64,000 nucleotides of DNA from Kitasatospora aureofaciens (GTDB lineage Bacteria; Actinomycetota; Actinomycetes; Streptomycetales; Streptomycetaceae): contig NZ_JPRF03000020.1 in the NCBI RefSeq assembly GCF_001188955.3, forward strand, positions 95,406-159,405. The letters run 5' to 3'. Below are positions 43,090 through 53,468 of this stretch, piece after piece. Under the pieces are notes generated by a model. That model ran no database searches. It was given only the letters and a program-made list of their open reading frames with translations, and had not been told where the DNA came from. The first letter of the stretch is position 1, and each line of letters begins with the position of its first letter. The translations under genes and the position numbers were made by a program.

Positions 43090-44466
43090 TCAGCCCTTGG
43101 CCGCGCCGGCCAGCTGCGCCGGGGCGGTGCGCTCGCCGGACCCTGCCACCACGTGACCGCTCCTGTTCGGTGCGACCAGCAGGTGCCGCATCGACACCAG
43201 GGCGACCAGCCCCAGACCGGCGCCGGCCAGCGGTACCAGGAACCCGGCGGACGGCCCGTGGCCGTCGATCAGCCGCCCGGCCACCATCGAGCCGACCGCC
43301 AGGCCCAGGCCGATGGCGCCGGTCAGCCAGGTGAAGGCCTCGGTCTTGGCCCCGTCCTCGACCAGCGTCTCGACCAGGGTGTAGCCGCTGATCAGGGTCG
43401 GGGCGATGGCCAGGCCGCAGAACAGCCCGGCGATCGACAGCGTGACGAGGTTGGGCATCGCCCACAGCGTCGAACAGCCGACCACCAGCAGTGCGTAGCT
43501 GATGACCATCCGCTGCTGGACGGCCCGGCGCCAGGCGATGACGCCGTAGAGCACGCCGGCCACCATCGAGCCGCCGGCGAAGATCCCGTACACGGTGCCG
43601 GCGGCGGCGTGCTGTCCGACCGAGTCGGCGAAGGCGTTCACCGAGACCTGCATGCCGCCGAACACGGCCCCCACCCCGAGGATCACCCCGGCCAGCAGGC
43701 GGACGCCGGGCGAGGCCAGCGCTGAGGCGCGCCGCGCGCCGGGCTGCGGGGCGGTCCGGGCGGGGGCGGTACGGCGCTGGGTGGCGAAGACCAGGCCGCC
43801 GACGAAGGTCAGCGCGGCCTCGGTGATCAGCGCGGCGGACGGACTGACCGAGGTGGCGATCTTGGCGGCCAGGATCGGGCCGATCACGAAGGTGAACTCG
43901 TCCGTCACGGACTCGAAGGCGAACGCGGTGCTCACCTTGGCCGCCGAGGAGGCGGACGCGCCCTCGGCGCCGATCGTGGCGATCCAGCGGGCCCGGACCA
44001 TCGCGCCGATCTGCGGAACGCTCGCGCCGGCCGGGACGGCGGCCAGGAACAGGCACCAGACCGGCGCGTGGCCGAGGGCCAGCGCGATCAGCAGGCCGAC
44101 CGAGGCCGCGTGCACCGCGACGGTCGGGAGCAGGACGGCGGCCTGCCCGTACCGGTCGGCGAGCCGCCCGGTCTGCGGGCCGATCAGCGCCTGCGCGACG
44201 GCGGCGATCGCCGTGACGGTGCCGGCGGTGCCGTACGAGCCGTAGGTGTTCTCGACGAGCATCAGGATGCCCATGCTGAGCATCGCGTAGGGCAGCCGCG
44301 CGACGAAGGCGGGGGCCAGGAACGTCCAGGCGCCGGGCGTGCGCAGCAGCGCGCCGTAACCGACCTTGGTCGGTGCGATCGCGCTGTGGGGGGTGCCGGC
44401 CGCGGTGTCCGGAGCGGTGTCCGGGGTGGAGTCCGCGGCGATCTCGACCGTTCGGCGGGCCGTCAC
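43090..44466 (-). CDS. MFS transporter
   Basis: 458 residues, twelve membrane segments in two halves with a central cytoplasmic loop (QRRTAPARTAPQPGARRA). Motif A is recognisable as GRLADRYGQA in the loop between helices 2 and 3. A 40-residue Thr/Asp/Ala-rich cytoplasmic head precedes helix 1. GTG 44466 (VTARRTVEIAA) has AAGGAC upstream, whereas the frame is open 13 codons further without a site. It is probably an efflux or nutrient carrier with no obvious partner gene; the substrate is unknown. Confidence 0.9.
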   Translation of the reverse strand: MTARRTVEIAADSTPDTAPDTAAGTPHSAIAPTKVGYGALLRTPGAWTFLAPAFVARLPYAMLSMGILMLVENTYGSYGTAGTVTAIAAVAQALIGPQTGRLADRYGQAAVLLPTVAVHAASVGLLIALALGHAPVWCLFLAAVPAGASVPQIGAMVRARWIATIGAEGASASSAAKVSTAFAFESVTDEFTFVIGPILAAKIATSVSPSAALITEAALTFVGGLVFATQRRTAPARTAPQPGARRASALASPGVRLLAGVILGVGAVFGGMQVSVNAFADSVGQHAAAGTVYGIFAGGSMVAGVLYGVIAWRRAVQQRMVISYALLVVGCSTLWAMPNLVTLSIAGLFCGLAIAPTLISGYTLVETLVEDGAKTEAFTWLTGAIGLGLAVGSMVAGRLIDGHGPSAGFLVPLAGAGLGLVALVSMRHLLVAPNRSGHVVAGSGERTAPAQLAGAAKG

Positions 44467-44806
44467 GGTCGGTCCTTCCTGCTGCCTGGTAGCGCGGCAG
44501 GGCATGGGGTGGCCCCGACGGCGCCGAGAGTCGTCCTCTCGCGCGTCGACCGGGGTAGATACCGGGCCGGCCGGGCCTGGTGGGCCGGGGCCGGACCGCG
44601 GCCGCCGAGCGGTCGCGCCAACTCTGCGTCAGGCAGATGCTGGGGGTGGTCTAGCGGTAGTTATACGGCGTAGTCGAACCAGCATACAGTTACGCGCGTA
44701 GATTCTGCCAGACCACCCACTTCACCAGCAGTGGCGCCAGCACCGGCACCAGCAGTGGCGCCAGCACCGGCACCGGCACCGGCAGCAAGCAGCGGACCGA
44801 AGGCCG
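44467..44806. other. 340-bp intergenic region with a tandem repeat
   Basis: Lies between the MFS start and the antiporter stop, both minus. The MFS promoter is expected in the AT-richer patch 44645-44705. A 24-base tandem repeat occupies 44723-44780, directly after the antiporter stop. The segment 44648-44665 resembles a tRNA D arm but has no matching T arm. Confidence 0.55.
44723..44780. repeat. 24-bp tandem repeat with CACCGG extension
   Basis: Two exact 24-base copies (44723-44746 and 44747-44770, each beginning CACCAGCAGTGGCGCC) are followed by two CACCGG units. It lies just downstream of the antiporter stop on the minus strand. Confidence 0.85.
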
Positions 44807-46291
44807 TCAGCGCCCGTTCAGCCACCCGGCCAGCTTGCCGCCCTTGTCCACGGCCCGCAGCCGCCGCTCCGCCGCCTCGCTCACCTCGTCCGTGGTGACC
44901 ACCAGCAGCTCGTCCCCGCCGCGCAGCATCGTCGCCTTGTCCGGCACGAACGAGTTGCCCTCCCGCACGACCAGGGTGACCGCCGCCCCCTTGGGCAGCC
45001 GCAGCTCGCTGATCTCCACCCCGGACATCCGCGAGGCCGGCGAGAGCGTGATCGCCAGCAGGTGCCCGTGCAGCTTCTCCAGCGGCGCCGACTCGATGTC
45101 GAGGTCCTGGCCCATCGCGCCCTCGCCGATCTTCAGCCGCTTGGCCATCCAGGGCAGGGTCGGTCCCTGGAGCAGGGTGAAGACGACGACCAGGATGAAG
45201 ACGATGTTGAACACGTCCGCGGCCTTGTGGGCGCCGGAGACCACCGGGATGGTGGCCAGCACGATGGGCACCGCGCCGCGCAGCCCGGCCCAGCTCAGCA
45301 GGGCCTGCTCGCGGCCGGGCACCCTGAACGGGGTCAGCGTGAGCACCACGGACAGCGGCCGGGCCAGGAAGACCAGCACCGTGCCGATCACCAGCGCGGG
45401 CACCACGGCGTCGCCCATGCTCTCGGGCGCGGCGAGCAGCCCGAGCAGCACGAACATGCCGATCTGCCCTATCCAGGCCAGCCCGTCGGCGAAACCGCGC
45501 ACGGCCGGTCCGTGCGGGAGCTTGGAGTTCCCGAGGATCACCGCGCTGATGTAGACGGCGAGGAATCCGGAGCCGTGCAGCAGCGAGCCGCCGGCGTAGG
45601 CGAGCACGGTCAGCGCCACCACGGCGATCGGGTAGAGGCCCGAGGAGGGCAGCGCGACGTGCTTCACCGCGAACGCGCCGAGCTTGCCGATGGCCAGGCC
45701 GACCGCCGCGCCGATCGCCAGTTCGGCGACGATCGTGCCGAGCAGTACGTACCAGGTGTCCGGTTCGCCGGTGGAGGCGAAGGCGACGACCAGGATGACC
45801 ACGGGCGCGTCGTTGAAGCCGGACTCGGCCTCCAGCAGGCCGGTGAGCCGGTGCGGTAGCGGGACCATCCGCAGCACCGAGAAGACGGCCGCGGCATCGG
45901 TGGAGGAGACGATCGCCCCGAGCAGTAGCGAGGTCCGCCAGTCCAGGCCGACCAGCCAGTGGGCGCCGGCCGCGGTGACGAAGACGCTGATCCCGACGCC
46001 GACGGTGGCCAGTACGGTGGCCGCCGGCAACGACGGTCTGACGTCGCGCCAGTTGGTCTTGAGGCCGCCTTCGGCCAGGATCACCACGAGTGCCGCGTAG
46101 CCGAGCACCTGGGTCAGTTCGGCGTTGTTGAAGGTGACGCCGATCCCGTTCTGGCCCAGTGCCACGCCGATCCCGAGGTAGATCAGCAGACTGGGCAGTC
46201 CTGATCGGGTCGAGAACCGGACGGCGACCACCGCGAAGAGCAGGATCACGGAGGCTTCGAGCAGGAGCTGGTTCAGATGGGCGACGTTCAC
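44807..46291 (-). CDS. Potassium/proton antiporter, CPA1 family (NhaP2/CvrA type)
   Basis: 494 residues. The transporter domain has about twelve helices, with GAIVSSTDAAAVFSVLR and GLLEAESGFNDAPVVILVVA, the acidic Asn-Asp of the ion site being typical of CPA1. A cytoplasmic TrkA_C/RCK_C domain (about residues 395-480: LLAITLSPASRMSGVEISEL, RLPKGAAVTLVVREGNSFVP) binds regulatory ligand. This domain order is that of NhaP2, which exchanges K+ (or Na+) for H+. The ATG at 46291 lacks a strong ribosome site. It is divergent from the penicillin acylase gene. Confidence 0.93.
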   Translation of the reverse strand: MNVAHLNQLLLEASVILLFAVVAVRFSTRSGLPSLLIYLGIGVALGQNGIGVTFNNAELTQVLGYAALVVILAEGGLKTNWRDVRPSLPAATVLATVGVGISVFVTAAGAHWLVGLDWRTSLLLGAIVSSTDAAAVFSVLRMVPLPHRLTGLLEAESGFNDAPVVILVVAFASTGEPDTWYVLLGTIVAELAIGAAVGLAIGKLGAFAVKHVALPSSGLYPIAVVALTVLAYAGGSLLHGSGFLAVYISAVILGNSKLPHGPAVRGFADGLAWIGQIGMFVLLGLLAAPESMGDAVVPALVIGTVLVFLARPLSVVLTLTPFRVPGREQALLSWAGLRGAVPIVLATIPVVSGAHKAADVFNIVFILVVVFTLLQGPTLPWMAKRLKIGEGAMGQDLDIESAPLEKLHGHLLAITLSPASRMSGVEISELRLPKGAAVTLVVREGNSFVPDKATMLRGGDELLVVTTDEVSEAAERRLRAVDKGGKLAGWLNGR

Positions 46292-46599
46292 GCAGTGGCA
46301 CCTCGGGCAGGCATGGGCGGGCGGGGTGTCAGGTGGTGCAGAAGTGGCAGGTGGTGCGGCAGTGTCTGTAGTGCGGGAGTGTTCCGTGCGTACAGAGAGG
46401 AGTGCTGTCGAGCACGGACCCGCTAAGAAGTCGTCAATGCTCCTGTTGCGGATCGTTACTCAGTCTAACATTTTGCCATATCTTTAGTTTGGTCCCCCGT
46501 TCACAGCCCTCCGCCGACTCGGCCTAATGTGGTTCCCTGTCACGGCCCCAGGCCCTGGACACGCCCGCCCGCCCCGAAGTCAGGACCGCAAGGACCCAG
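46292..46599. other. 308-bp divergent promoter region with an AT-rich core
   Basis: Between the antiporter (minus) and the acylase (plus). Bases 46455-46495 form one of the most AT-rich stretches in the window, including TCTAACATTTTGCC and ATATCTTTAGTTTGG, and CCTAATGTGG (46522-46531) offers a -10 towards the acylase. No gene is supported. Confidence 0.55.
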
Positions 46600-49323
46600 A
46601 TGCCCCGCTCGAAGAAGTTCCGGCGCGCCCGTCTGATCGTGATCGTGCTGGTCGTGCTGCTGGTGGCCGGCGTCGGCTACGGCGGCTACCGCGGGGTCAC
46701 CGCGGTCCGTGCGTCCTTCCCGGAGGTGGACGGCACGGTCAAGGTGGCGGGCCTGAGCGCGCCGGTCGACGTCAAACGCGACGCCAACGGCATCCCGCAG
46801 CTGTACGCGGACACCTCCGAGGACCTGTTCCGCGCCCAGGGCTACGTCCAGGCCCAGGACCGCTTCTGGGAGATGGACGTCCGCCGGCACATCACCGCGG
46901 GCCGGCTCTCCGAGATGTTCGGCGACAGCCAGGTCGACACCGACTCCTTCATCCGCACCATGGGCTGGCGCCAGGTGGCGCAGAAGGAGTACGACACCAA
47001 GCTCTCGCCGGAGACCAAGAAGTACCTCCAGGCCTACGCGGACGGCGTGAACGCCTGGCTCGCCGAGCACCCCGGCGGGGAGAAGGCCTCGCTGGAGTAC
47101 GCCATGCTCGGCGCCGTCAACAGCGGCTACAAGCCCGAGCAGTGGACCCCGGTGGACTCGGTGGCCTGGCTCAAGGCGATGGCCTGGAACCTCTCCGGGA
47201 ACCTCCAGGAGGAGATCGACCGCTCGCTGCTCGCCCAGGACTTCGGCCCGGACAAGATCGCCGAGCTGTACCCGGAGTACCCGTACTCCCGCAACGGCAC
47301 GATCGTGAAGACCGGCACCGTCAGCGGCGACACCTACCGCCCGGCCGACGGCTCCACCCAGCCCGGCGCGGCCCCCGGCGGCAGCACCGCCCAGGGCGCC
47401 ACCACCACCAAGGCGCTGATGCAGGGCCTCACCGACCGGATCGACGGGATGCCGCAGCTGCTCGGCCGCCCCGGCCAGGGCATCGGCTCCAACTCCTGGG
47501 TGGTCGCCGGCTCCCACACCACCACCGGCAAGCCGCTGCTGGCCAACGACCCGCACCTCGGCCCCGGCCTGCCCTCGGTCTGGTACCAGATGGGCCTGCA
47601 CTGCCGGACCCTCTCCCCGGCCTGCCAGTTCGACGTCTCCGGGTTCACCTTCGCCGGCATGCCCGGCGTGGTGATCGGCCACAACAAGGACATCGCCTGG
47701 GGCTTCACCAACCTGGGCGCCGACGTCACCGACCTCTACCTGGAGAAGGTCACCGGCCCGGACACCTACCAGGTGGACGGCAAGGACGAGAAGTTCGACC
47801 TCCGCAAGGAGACCATCAAGGTCGCCGGCGGCGAGGACCACACCATCACCGTCCGCACCACCAGGACCGGCGCGCCGCTCATCTCCGACACGAGCACCGA
47901 GCAGCAGAACGTCGGCAAGTACGCCCCCAACGGCAGCTCCGCCCCCGACCGCGGCACCGGCGGCTACGGTGTCGCCCTGCAGTGGACGGCACTCAGCCCC
48001 GGCAAGACCATGGAAGCCGTGTTCGAGCTGGACAAGGCGAAGAACTGGGACGACTTCCGCAACGCCGCCAAGGACTTCGCCGTCCCCGCGCAGAACCTGA
48101 TCTACGCCGACGCCAAGAACATCGGCTACCAGGCCCCGGGCGTCATCCCGGTGCGCGGCGGCAAGGGCGACGGCTCGATGCCCGCCCCGGGCTGGGACTC
48201 CTCCTACCAGTGGAAGCCGGACCCGGTCCCCTTCACCGCCCTGCCGTACAGCTTCAACCCGGCCGTCGGCTACATCGTCACCGCCAACCAGGCCGTGGTC
48301 GACCCCAACTACAAGTACAACCTGACCAAGGACTGGGAGTACGGCACCCGGGCCAAGGAGATCACCGACCAGATCGAGGGCCTGCTCAAGAACAACGGCA
48401 AGATCTCGCCGGACGACATGCAGACCCTCCAGCTGGACAACACCAGCATCATGGCCAAGACGCTCGTCCCGCTGCTGCTCAAGCAGCAGATCGACGACCC
48501 GTACGTGCGCCGGGCCCAGGACCTGCTGAAGGACTGGAACTACCACCAGGACGCCGACTCGGCCGCCGCCGCCTACTACAACGGCGTCTGGCGCAACCTG
48601 CTCAGCCTCGCCTTCGGCCAGAAGTTCCCGGCCGACATCCGGGCCAAGGACAACTGCCTGCTGGTTCGCCAGCAGGACGACCCGACCAAGCCGGACAGCT
48701 CCAGCAAGATCGTCACCCAGTGCGGCACCCGCGACCCGGGCAAGGCCCAGCCGGACGGCGGCGACCGCTGGACCGAGGTCGTCCGGGCCCAGCTGGACAA
48801 GCCCGACAGCTCGTGGTGGACGTACATCGACTCCCAGCACAAGGAGCAGAAGGGCCTGGACAACCTGCTCAAGGAGGCGATGAAGAACGCCCGGCAGGAC
48901 CTGACCTCGCTGCTCGGCAAGGACATCTCCACCTGGAGCTGGGGCCGCCTGCACAAGCTGGAGCTGCGCGAGCAGACCCTCGGCACCGACAACTCCTCGA
49001 TCGCCTCCGGCGCCGTCCACAAGCTGCTCAACCGCGGCCCGTACCGCCTCTCCGGCGGCTCGGCGGCGGTCGACGCGGCGGGCTGGAACGCGGCGGCCGG
49101 CTACCAGGTGGACTGGATCCCGTCGATGCGGATGGTGGTCGACCTGAACGACCTGGACTCCTCGCGCTGGATCAACGTCGGCGGCGAGTCCGGCCACGCC
49201 TTCCACGCGAACTACAACGACCAGACCGACCTCTGGCTCAAGGGCAAGCTGCTGACCTGGGCCTTCACCCCCGACGCGGTGGAGAAGGCCACCAAGCACA
49301 AGCTGGTGCTCACCACCGGTTGA
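46600..49323 (+). CDS. Penicillin-acylase family (Ntn-hydrolase, S45) exported amidase
   Basis: 907 residues. A basic start and hydrophobic helix (about residues 10-30) export or anchor it. The alpha-chain region has DANGIPQLYADTSEDLFRAQ and GYVQAQDRFWEMDVRRHITA. Autoprocessing is expected before Ser297 in GIGSNSWVVAG, giving a beta chain of about 611 residues with the catalytic N-terminal Ser. NDPHLGPGLPSVWYQ and IGHNKDIAWGFTNLGADVTD are family landmarks. Relatives cleave penicillins, acyl-homoserine lactones or lipopeptide side chains, so the substrate is open. The ATG at 46600 has AAGGA upstream. Confidence 0.93.
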   Translation: MPRSKKFRRARLIVIVLVVLLVAGVGYGGYRGVTAVRASFPEVDGTVKVAGLSAPVDVKRDANGIPQLYADTSEDLFRAQGYVQAQDRFWEMDVRRHITAGRLSEMFGDSQVDTDSFIRTMGWRQVAQKEYDTKLSPETKKYLQAYADGVNAWLAEHPGGEKASLEYAMLGAVNSGYKPEQWTPVDSVAWLKAMAWNLSGNLQEEIDRSLLAQDFGPDKIAELYPEYPYSRNGTIVKTGTVSGDTYRPADGSTQPGAAPGGSTAQGATTTKALMQGLTDRIDGMPQLLGRPGQGIGSNSWVVAGSHTTTGKPLLANDPHLGPGLPSVWYQMGLHCRTLSPACQFDVSGFTFAGMPGVVIGHNKDIAWGFTNLGADVTDLYLEKVTGPDTYQVDGKDEKFDLRKETIKVAGGEDHTITVRTTRTGAPLISDTSTEQQNVGKYAPNGSSAPDRGTGGYGVALQWTALSPGKTMEAVFELDKAKNWDDFRNAAKDFAVPAQNLIYADAKNIGYQAPGVIPVRGGKGDGSMPAPGWDSSYQWKPDPVPFTALPYSFNPAVGYIVTANQAVVDPNYKYNLTKDWEYGTRAKEITDQIEGLLKNNGKISPDDMQTLQLDNTSIMAKTLVPLLLKQQIDDPYVRRAQDLLKDWNYHQDADSAAAAYYNGVWRNLLSLAFGQKFPADIRAKDNCLLVRQQDDPTKPDSSSKIVTQCGTRDPGKAQPDGGDRWTEVVRAQLDKPDSSWWTYIDSQHKEQKGLDNLLKEAMKNARQDLTSLLGKDISTWSWGRLHKLELREQTLGTDNSSIASGAVHKLLNRGPYRLSGGSAAVDAAGWNAAAGYQVDWIPSMRMVVDLNDLDSSRWINVGGESGHAFHANYNDQTDLWLKGKLLTWAFTPDAVEKATKHKLVLTTG

Positions 49324-49343
49324 CGCCCGTACGGCACGCGCAC

Positions 49344-49380
49344 GGCGGCCCCGCTCCCCACCCGGGGGAGCGGGGCCGCC
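49344..49380. terminator. Bidirectional terminator between acylase and cyclo-ligase
   Basis: Perfect 16-base arms (49344-49359 and 49365-49380) with a five-base loop, between convergent genes ending at 49323 and 49387. Confidence 0.88.
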
Positions 49381-49386
49381 GCCGTC

Positions 49387-49962
49387 TCAGCCGAGCGTCC
49401 GCACCCCGGAGGGGGTGATCGCCAGGTCCACCGGCAGGTCGTGCGGCTCGGCCGGGACCCGCTCCAGCAGCTCGTGCTCGTACAGCAGCACGGCCAGCAC
49501 CGGCCGCACCCCCGCCCGCCCCAGCCGGGCCAGCACCCGGTCGTAGCTGCCACCGCCCCGGCCCAGCCGCAGCCCGCCCCGGTCCACGGCCAGGCCCGGC
49601 AGCAGCACCACCGAGGCACCGGTGACGGCCTCCGGCCCGAGCCGCGGCCCGACCGGCTCCAGCAGCCCGCGCCCGGCCGGGACCAGCGTCTGCGGCCCCG
49701 CGTACTCGGCCCAGTCCAGGTCGTTGTCGGGCAGCAGCACCGGCAGCAGCACCCGCACCCCGCTCTCCCGCAGCGCGTCCAGCAGCGGCCTGGTCCCGGG
49801 TTCCGCGCCCACCGAGACGTAGGCGGCCACCGTGGAGCCCGGGGCGGCCAGCTCCCAGGCGTGTCCGGCCAGCGCGTCGGCCGCCTCGGCGCGCCCCTCG
49901 GCGGTGAGGGCGCGGCGCCGCGTCAACAGCCGTGTCCTCAGGTCGCTCTTCTCGTTGTGCAC
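49387..49962 (-). CDS. 5-formyltetrahydrofolate cyclo-ligase
   Basis: 191 residues. It converts 5-formyl-THF and ATP to 5,10-methenyl-THF, recycling the by-product of serine hydroxymethyltransferase. The family signature LRLGRGGGSYDRVLARL near residues 137-153 has Ser in place of the usual Tyr (GGGYYDR), and VVLLPGLAVDRGGLRLG precedes it. The N-terminal KSDLRTRLLTRRRAL supplies basic ATP-binding residues. The GTG at 49962 has GGAGGA upstream; the longer open frame is not supported. It is divergent from the GGDEF gene, 61 bases apart. Confidence 0.92.
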   Translation of the reverse strand: MHNEKSDLRTRLLTRRRALTAEGRAEAADALAGHAWELAAPGSTVAAYVSVGAEPGTRPLLDALRESGVRVLLPVLLPDNDLDWAEYAGPQTLVPAGRGLLEPVGPRLGPEAVTGASVVLLPGLAVDRGGLRLGRGGGSYDRVLARLGRAGVRPVLAVLLYEHELLERVPAEPHDLPVDLAITPSGVRTLG

Positions 49963-50023
49963 CGGATCCTCCACGTCCGAAAACCGTGACGCGCAGAGCC
50001 TGACACGCGAAAGGGTGCCCCGA

Positions 50024-50929
50024 TTGTCCACCCCGTTGCTGGTCCACGCCCTGGCCGCGCTGAGCGCCCCCGCGCTGGCCGGCGCCACCGTGCTGGGACT
50101 GCGCGTGCGCCGGGAGCGGACCGAGGCCGCCGAGGACCGGGAGCGGCTGAACGGCCGGATCGCCGAACTGGAGGAGCGCTGCGCCGAGCTGGAGCGCACC
50201 GCCTCCTGCGACTCGCTCACCGGCGTCTGGAACTACCGCCACCTGCAGCTCACCCTGGACCGGGAGATCGAACGGGCCCGCCGCGCCGAGCACACCGACC
50301 AGGCCGACGGCCCCCGCCCGCTGGCCGTGCTGCTGCTGGAGATCGCCGGCTTCGACGCGGTCATCGCCAAGCACGGCCGCGCCCGCGCCAACGCCGTACT
50401 GCGCGACCTCGCCCAGCGGCTCGCGATGGAGATCCGCCGGGCCGACACCCTGGGCCGGTACAGCGGCGAGGAGTTCCTGGTGGTGCTCCCGGACACCGGC
50501 GCCGAGGGCGCGGTGCAGGTCGCCGAGCGGCTGGTCTGGTCGGTCCGTCGGCACCTGCTGCTCGACTGGTCCTCCGGCACCCGGGCGCCCCGCCCGGCGG
50601 GCAACGGCCTGACCGCCGCCGCCGGCATCGCCGTGCTGCCGGAGGACGGCACCCACGCGGCCGTCCTGGTGCGCGCCGCGGACACCGCGCTGGCCGCGGC
50701 ACGGGCCGCCGGCGGCGACTGCTGGCGGATCGCACCGCGCCCCGGACAGCCCTCCGGCGGCCCCCGTGAGCGGCCGGCTTCGGCCCCGGAGCGGCCGTCG
50801 ACTGCCGAACGTGACCGTTCGGGAAAGCCGGGTAGTCTGTCGGCCTGTACCGGAGGGGACCCCCTGGCCCAGCCGGTCGCTTCCCATACGCCTGCCACTG
50901 TGGCCGTGCCCCGGAACGTGCTGTCCTAG
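50024..50929 (+). CDS. GGDEF-domain protein with altered signature (SGEEF)
   Basis: 301 residues. One N-terminal hydrophobic helix (about residues 4-22) is followed by a coiled coil (RTEAAEDRERLNGRIAELEE) and a GGDEF domain with DSLTGVWNYRHLQLTLDREI. The active-site loop reads GRYSGEEF, so the first Gly of GG(D/E)EF is Ser. The C-terminal 60 residues are Pro/Ser/Arg-rich. TTG 50024 (AAAGGG eight bases upstream) is preferred to GTG 50015, which abuts that sequence. Diguanylate cyclase activity is possible but uncertain. In Streptomyces c-di-GMP controls BldD and development. galU follows 51 bases downstream. Confidence 0.85.
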   Translation: MSTPLLVHALAALSAPALAGATVLGLRVRRERTEAAEDRERLNGRIAELEERCAELERTASCDSLTGVWNYRHLQLTLDREIERARRAEHTDQADGPRPLAVLLLEIAGFDAVIAKHGRARANAVLRDLAQRLAMEIRRADTLGRYSGEEFLVVLPDTGAEGAVQVAERLVWSVRRHLLLDWSSGTRAPRPAGNGLTAAAGIAVLPEDGTHAAVLVRAADTALAAARAAGGDCWRIAPRPGQPSGGPRERPASAPERPSTAERDRSGKPGSLSACTGGDPLAQPVASHTPATVAVPRNVLS

Positions 50930-50980
50930 CCGTCCGACCGTGCTCGGCCGGGCGAAAACGTGCCTGAGTAAGGTAAACGC

Positions 50981-51901
<921 letters not shown>

Positions 51902-51927
51902 TCCCCCACACAGAGAGCGAGCCGCCG

Positions 51928-53265
51928 ATGACCGGGTCCACGGAACACAGCACCACCCCCGCAGCCTGCTGCGACGGGTCCGCGGACCGGGCACCGGCGG
52001 CTCCTCGCTTCTGGACGGTGGACGAGCACCGCGCCGACATCCTGGCCGCGATCGGCCCGCTGCCCGCGATCGAGCTCCAGCTGCTCGACGCCCAGGGCTG
52101 CCGACTGGAGGAGGACGTGGTCGCCGACGGCGACCTGCCGCCCTTCGACAACAGCTCGATGGACGGCTACGCGCTGCGCACCGCCGACACCGACGGCGCC
52201 ACCGACATCTACCCCTCGGTGCTCACCGTGGTCGGCGACATCGCCGCCGGCGCGGGCGAACTCCCCAAGGTCGGCCCCGGCCAGGCCGCCCGGATCATGA
52301 CCGGCGCGCCCCTGCCGCCCGGCGCCCAGGCCGTCGCCCCGGTCGAGTGGACCGACGGCGGCACCGGCACCGGGACGGCCGCCGCCGCGATGACCGCGCC
52401 GGTCGCCGACGAGGAGGTCCGGGTGCTGCGCCCGGTCGCCGAGGGCGCCCACATCCGCCGCCGCGGCAGCGACGTCGCGGCTGGCACCACCGTGCTGGAG
52501 GCCGGCACCCGGCTCGGCCCCACTCAGCTCGGCCTGCTCGCGGCGGTCGGCCGGGCCACCGTGAAGGTCCGGCCGCGGCCCCGGGTGGTGGTGCTCTCCA
52601 CCGGCAGCGAGCTGGTCCAGCCCGGCGAGCCGGTCGGGCCCGGGCAGATCGCCGACTCCAACAGCTTCACCCTCACCGCGGCCGCTCAGGAGGCCGGCGC
52701 CATCGCCTACCGGGTCGGCGGCGTCCCCGACGACGCGGACCTGCTGCGCGCCGTCCTGGAGGACCAGCTCGGCCGGGCCGACCTGATCGTCACCAGCGGC
52801 GGGGTCAGCGTCGGTGCGTACGACGTGGTCAAGGAGGTCTTCGAGTCCTACGGGGGCATCGACTTCCGCAGGCTCCGGATGCAGCCCGGCAAACCGCAGG
52901 GCTTCGGCCGGATCGGCGGCGCGGCCGGGGTGCCGCTGCTCGCCCTGCCGGGCAACCCGGTGAGCGCCTACATCTCCTTCGAGCTCTTCGTCCGCCCGGC
53001 CATCCGCACCATGCTGGGCGCGGCCGACGTCCACCGCCCGGTGGTGCGCGCGCTCTGCCCGTCCGCGCTGCGCTCCCCGGCCGGCCGTCGGCAGTTCCTG
53101 CGCGGCCGGTACTCGGCGGCCGACGGCACCGTCGAACCGGTGGGCGGCGCCGACTCGCACCTGGTCGGCGCACTGGCCCGGGCGAACTGCCTGATCACCG
53201 TCCCCGAGGACACCACCGAGCTGCCGGCCGGCAGCGAGGTCGACGTGGTGCTGCTGGACTCCTGA
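51928..53265 (+). CDS. glp: Gephyrin-like molybdotransferase Glp (MoeA family)
   Basis: 445 residues with the full MoeA fold: FDNSSMDGYALRTADTDG, MTGAPLPPGAQAVAPVEW, VVLSTGSELVQPGEPVGPGQ, VTSGGVSVGAYDVVKEVFES and LALPGNPVSAYISFELFVRP. MoeA inserts molybdate into adenylylated molybdopterin. In actinobacteria the copy linked to GlpR/SepX is named Glp, and the Corynebacterium protein was shown to bind FtsZ. The sepX/glpR gene at 55255 makes that assignment likely here. A Cys-rich leader (about residues 1-25) precedes the domain. It lies 26 bases after galU. Dual enzymatic and divisome roles are inferred. Confidence 0.88.
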   Translation: MTGSTEHSTTPAACCDGSADRAPAAPRFWTVDEHRADILAAIGPLPAIELQLLDAQGCRLEEDVVADGDLPPFDNSSMDGYALRTADTDGATDIYPSVLTVVGDIAAGAGELPKVGPGQAARIMTGAPLPPGAQAVAPVEWTDGGTGTGTAAAAMTAPVADEEVRVLRPVAEGAHIRRRGSDVAAGTTVLEAGTRLGPTQLGLLAAVGRATVKVRPRPRVVVLSTGSELVQPGEPVGPGQIADSNSFTLTAAAQEAGAIAYRVGGVPDDADLLRAVLEDQLGRADLIVTSGGVSVGAYDVVKEVFESYGGIDFRRLRMQPGKPQGFGRIGGAAGVPLLALPGNPVSAYISFELFVRPAIRTMLGAADVHRPVVRALCPSALRSPAGRRQFLRGRYSAADGTVEPVGGADSHLVGALARANCLITVPEDTTELPAGSEVDVVLLDS

Positions 53266-53468
53266 GGACCCCGGAGGGGAGTGGTTGCCGCGCTCGGCGT
53301 GCGGGTTCCGCCCCGAGCCGCAGGGTGCGCCGGCGTCGAAAGTGAGAGCGCGAGGGAGCGACGGAGCGCCGACCGTCGGCGCCGGGTCAAGAGCGCCCGG
53401 AGGCGAGCGGGCGAGTCGGGGAGCGGTACGGTAGCGCGGTATTCGACCTGCGCGCCCCTGGAGTACCC

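Noticed and set aside
44640..44700. tRNA-like sequence with a D-arm-like GGTCTAGCGGTAG
   Set aside because: No anticodon stem or T arm can be built and the GTTCGAAT motif is missing; at most a fortuitous or decayed fragment.
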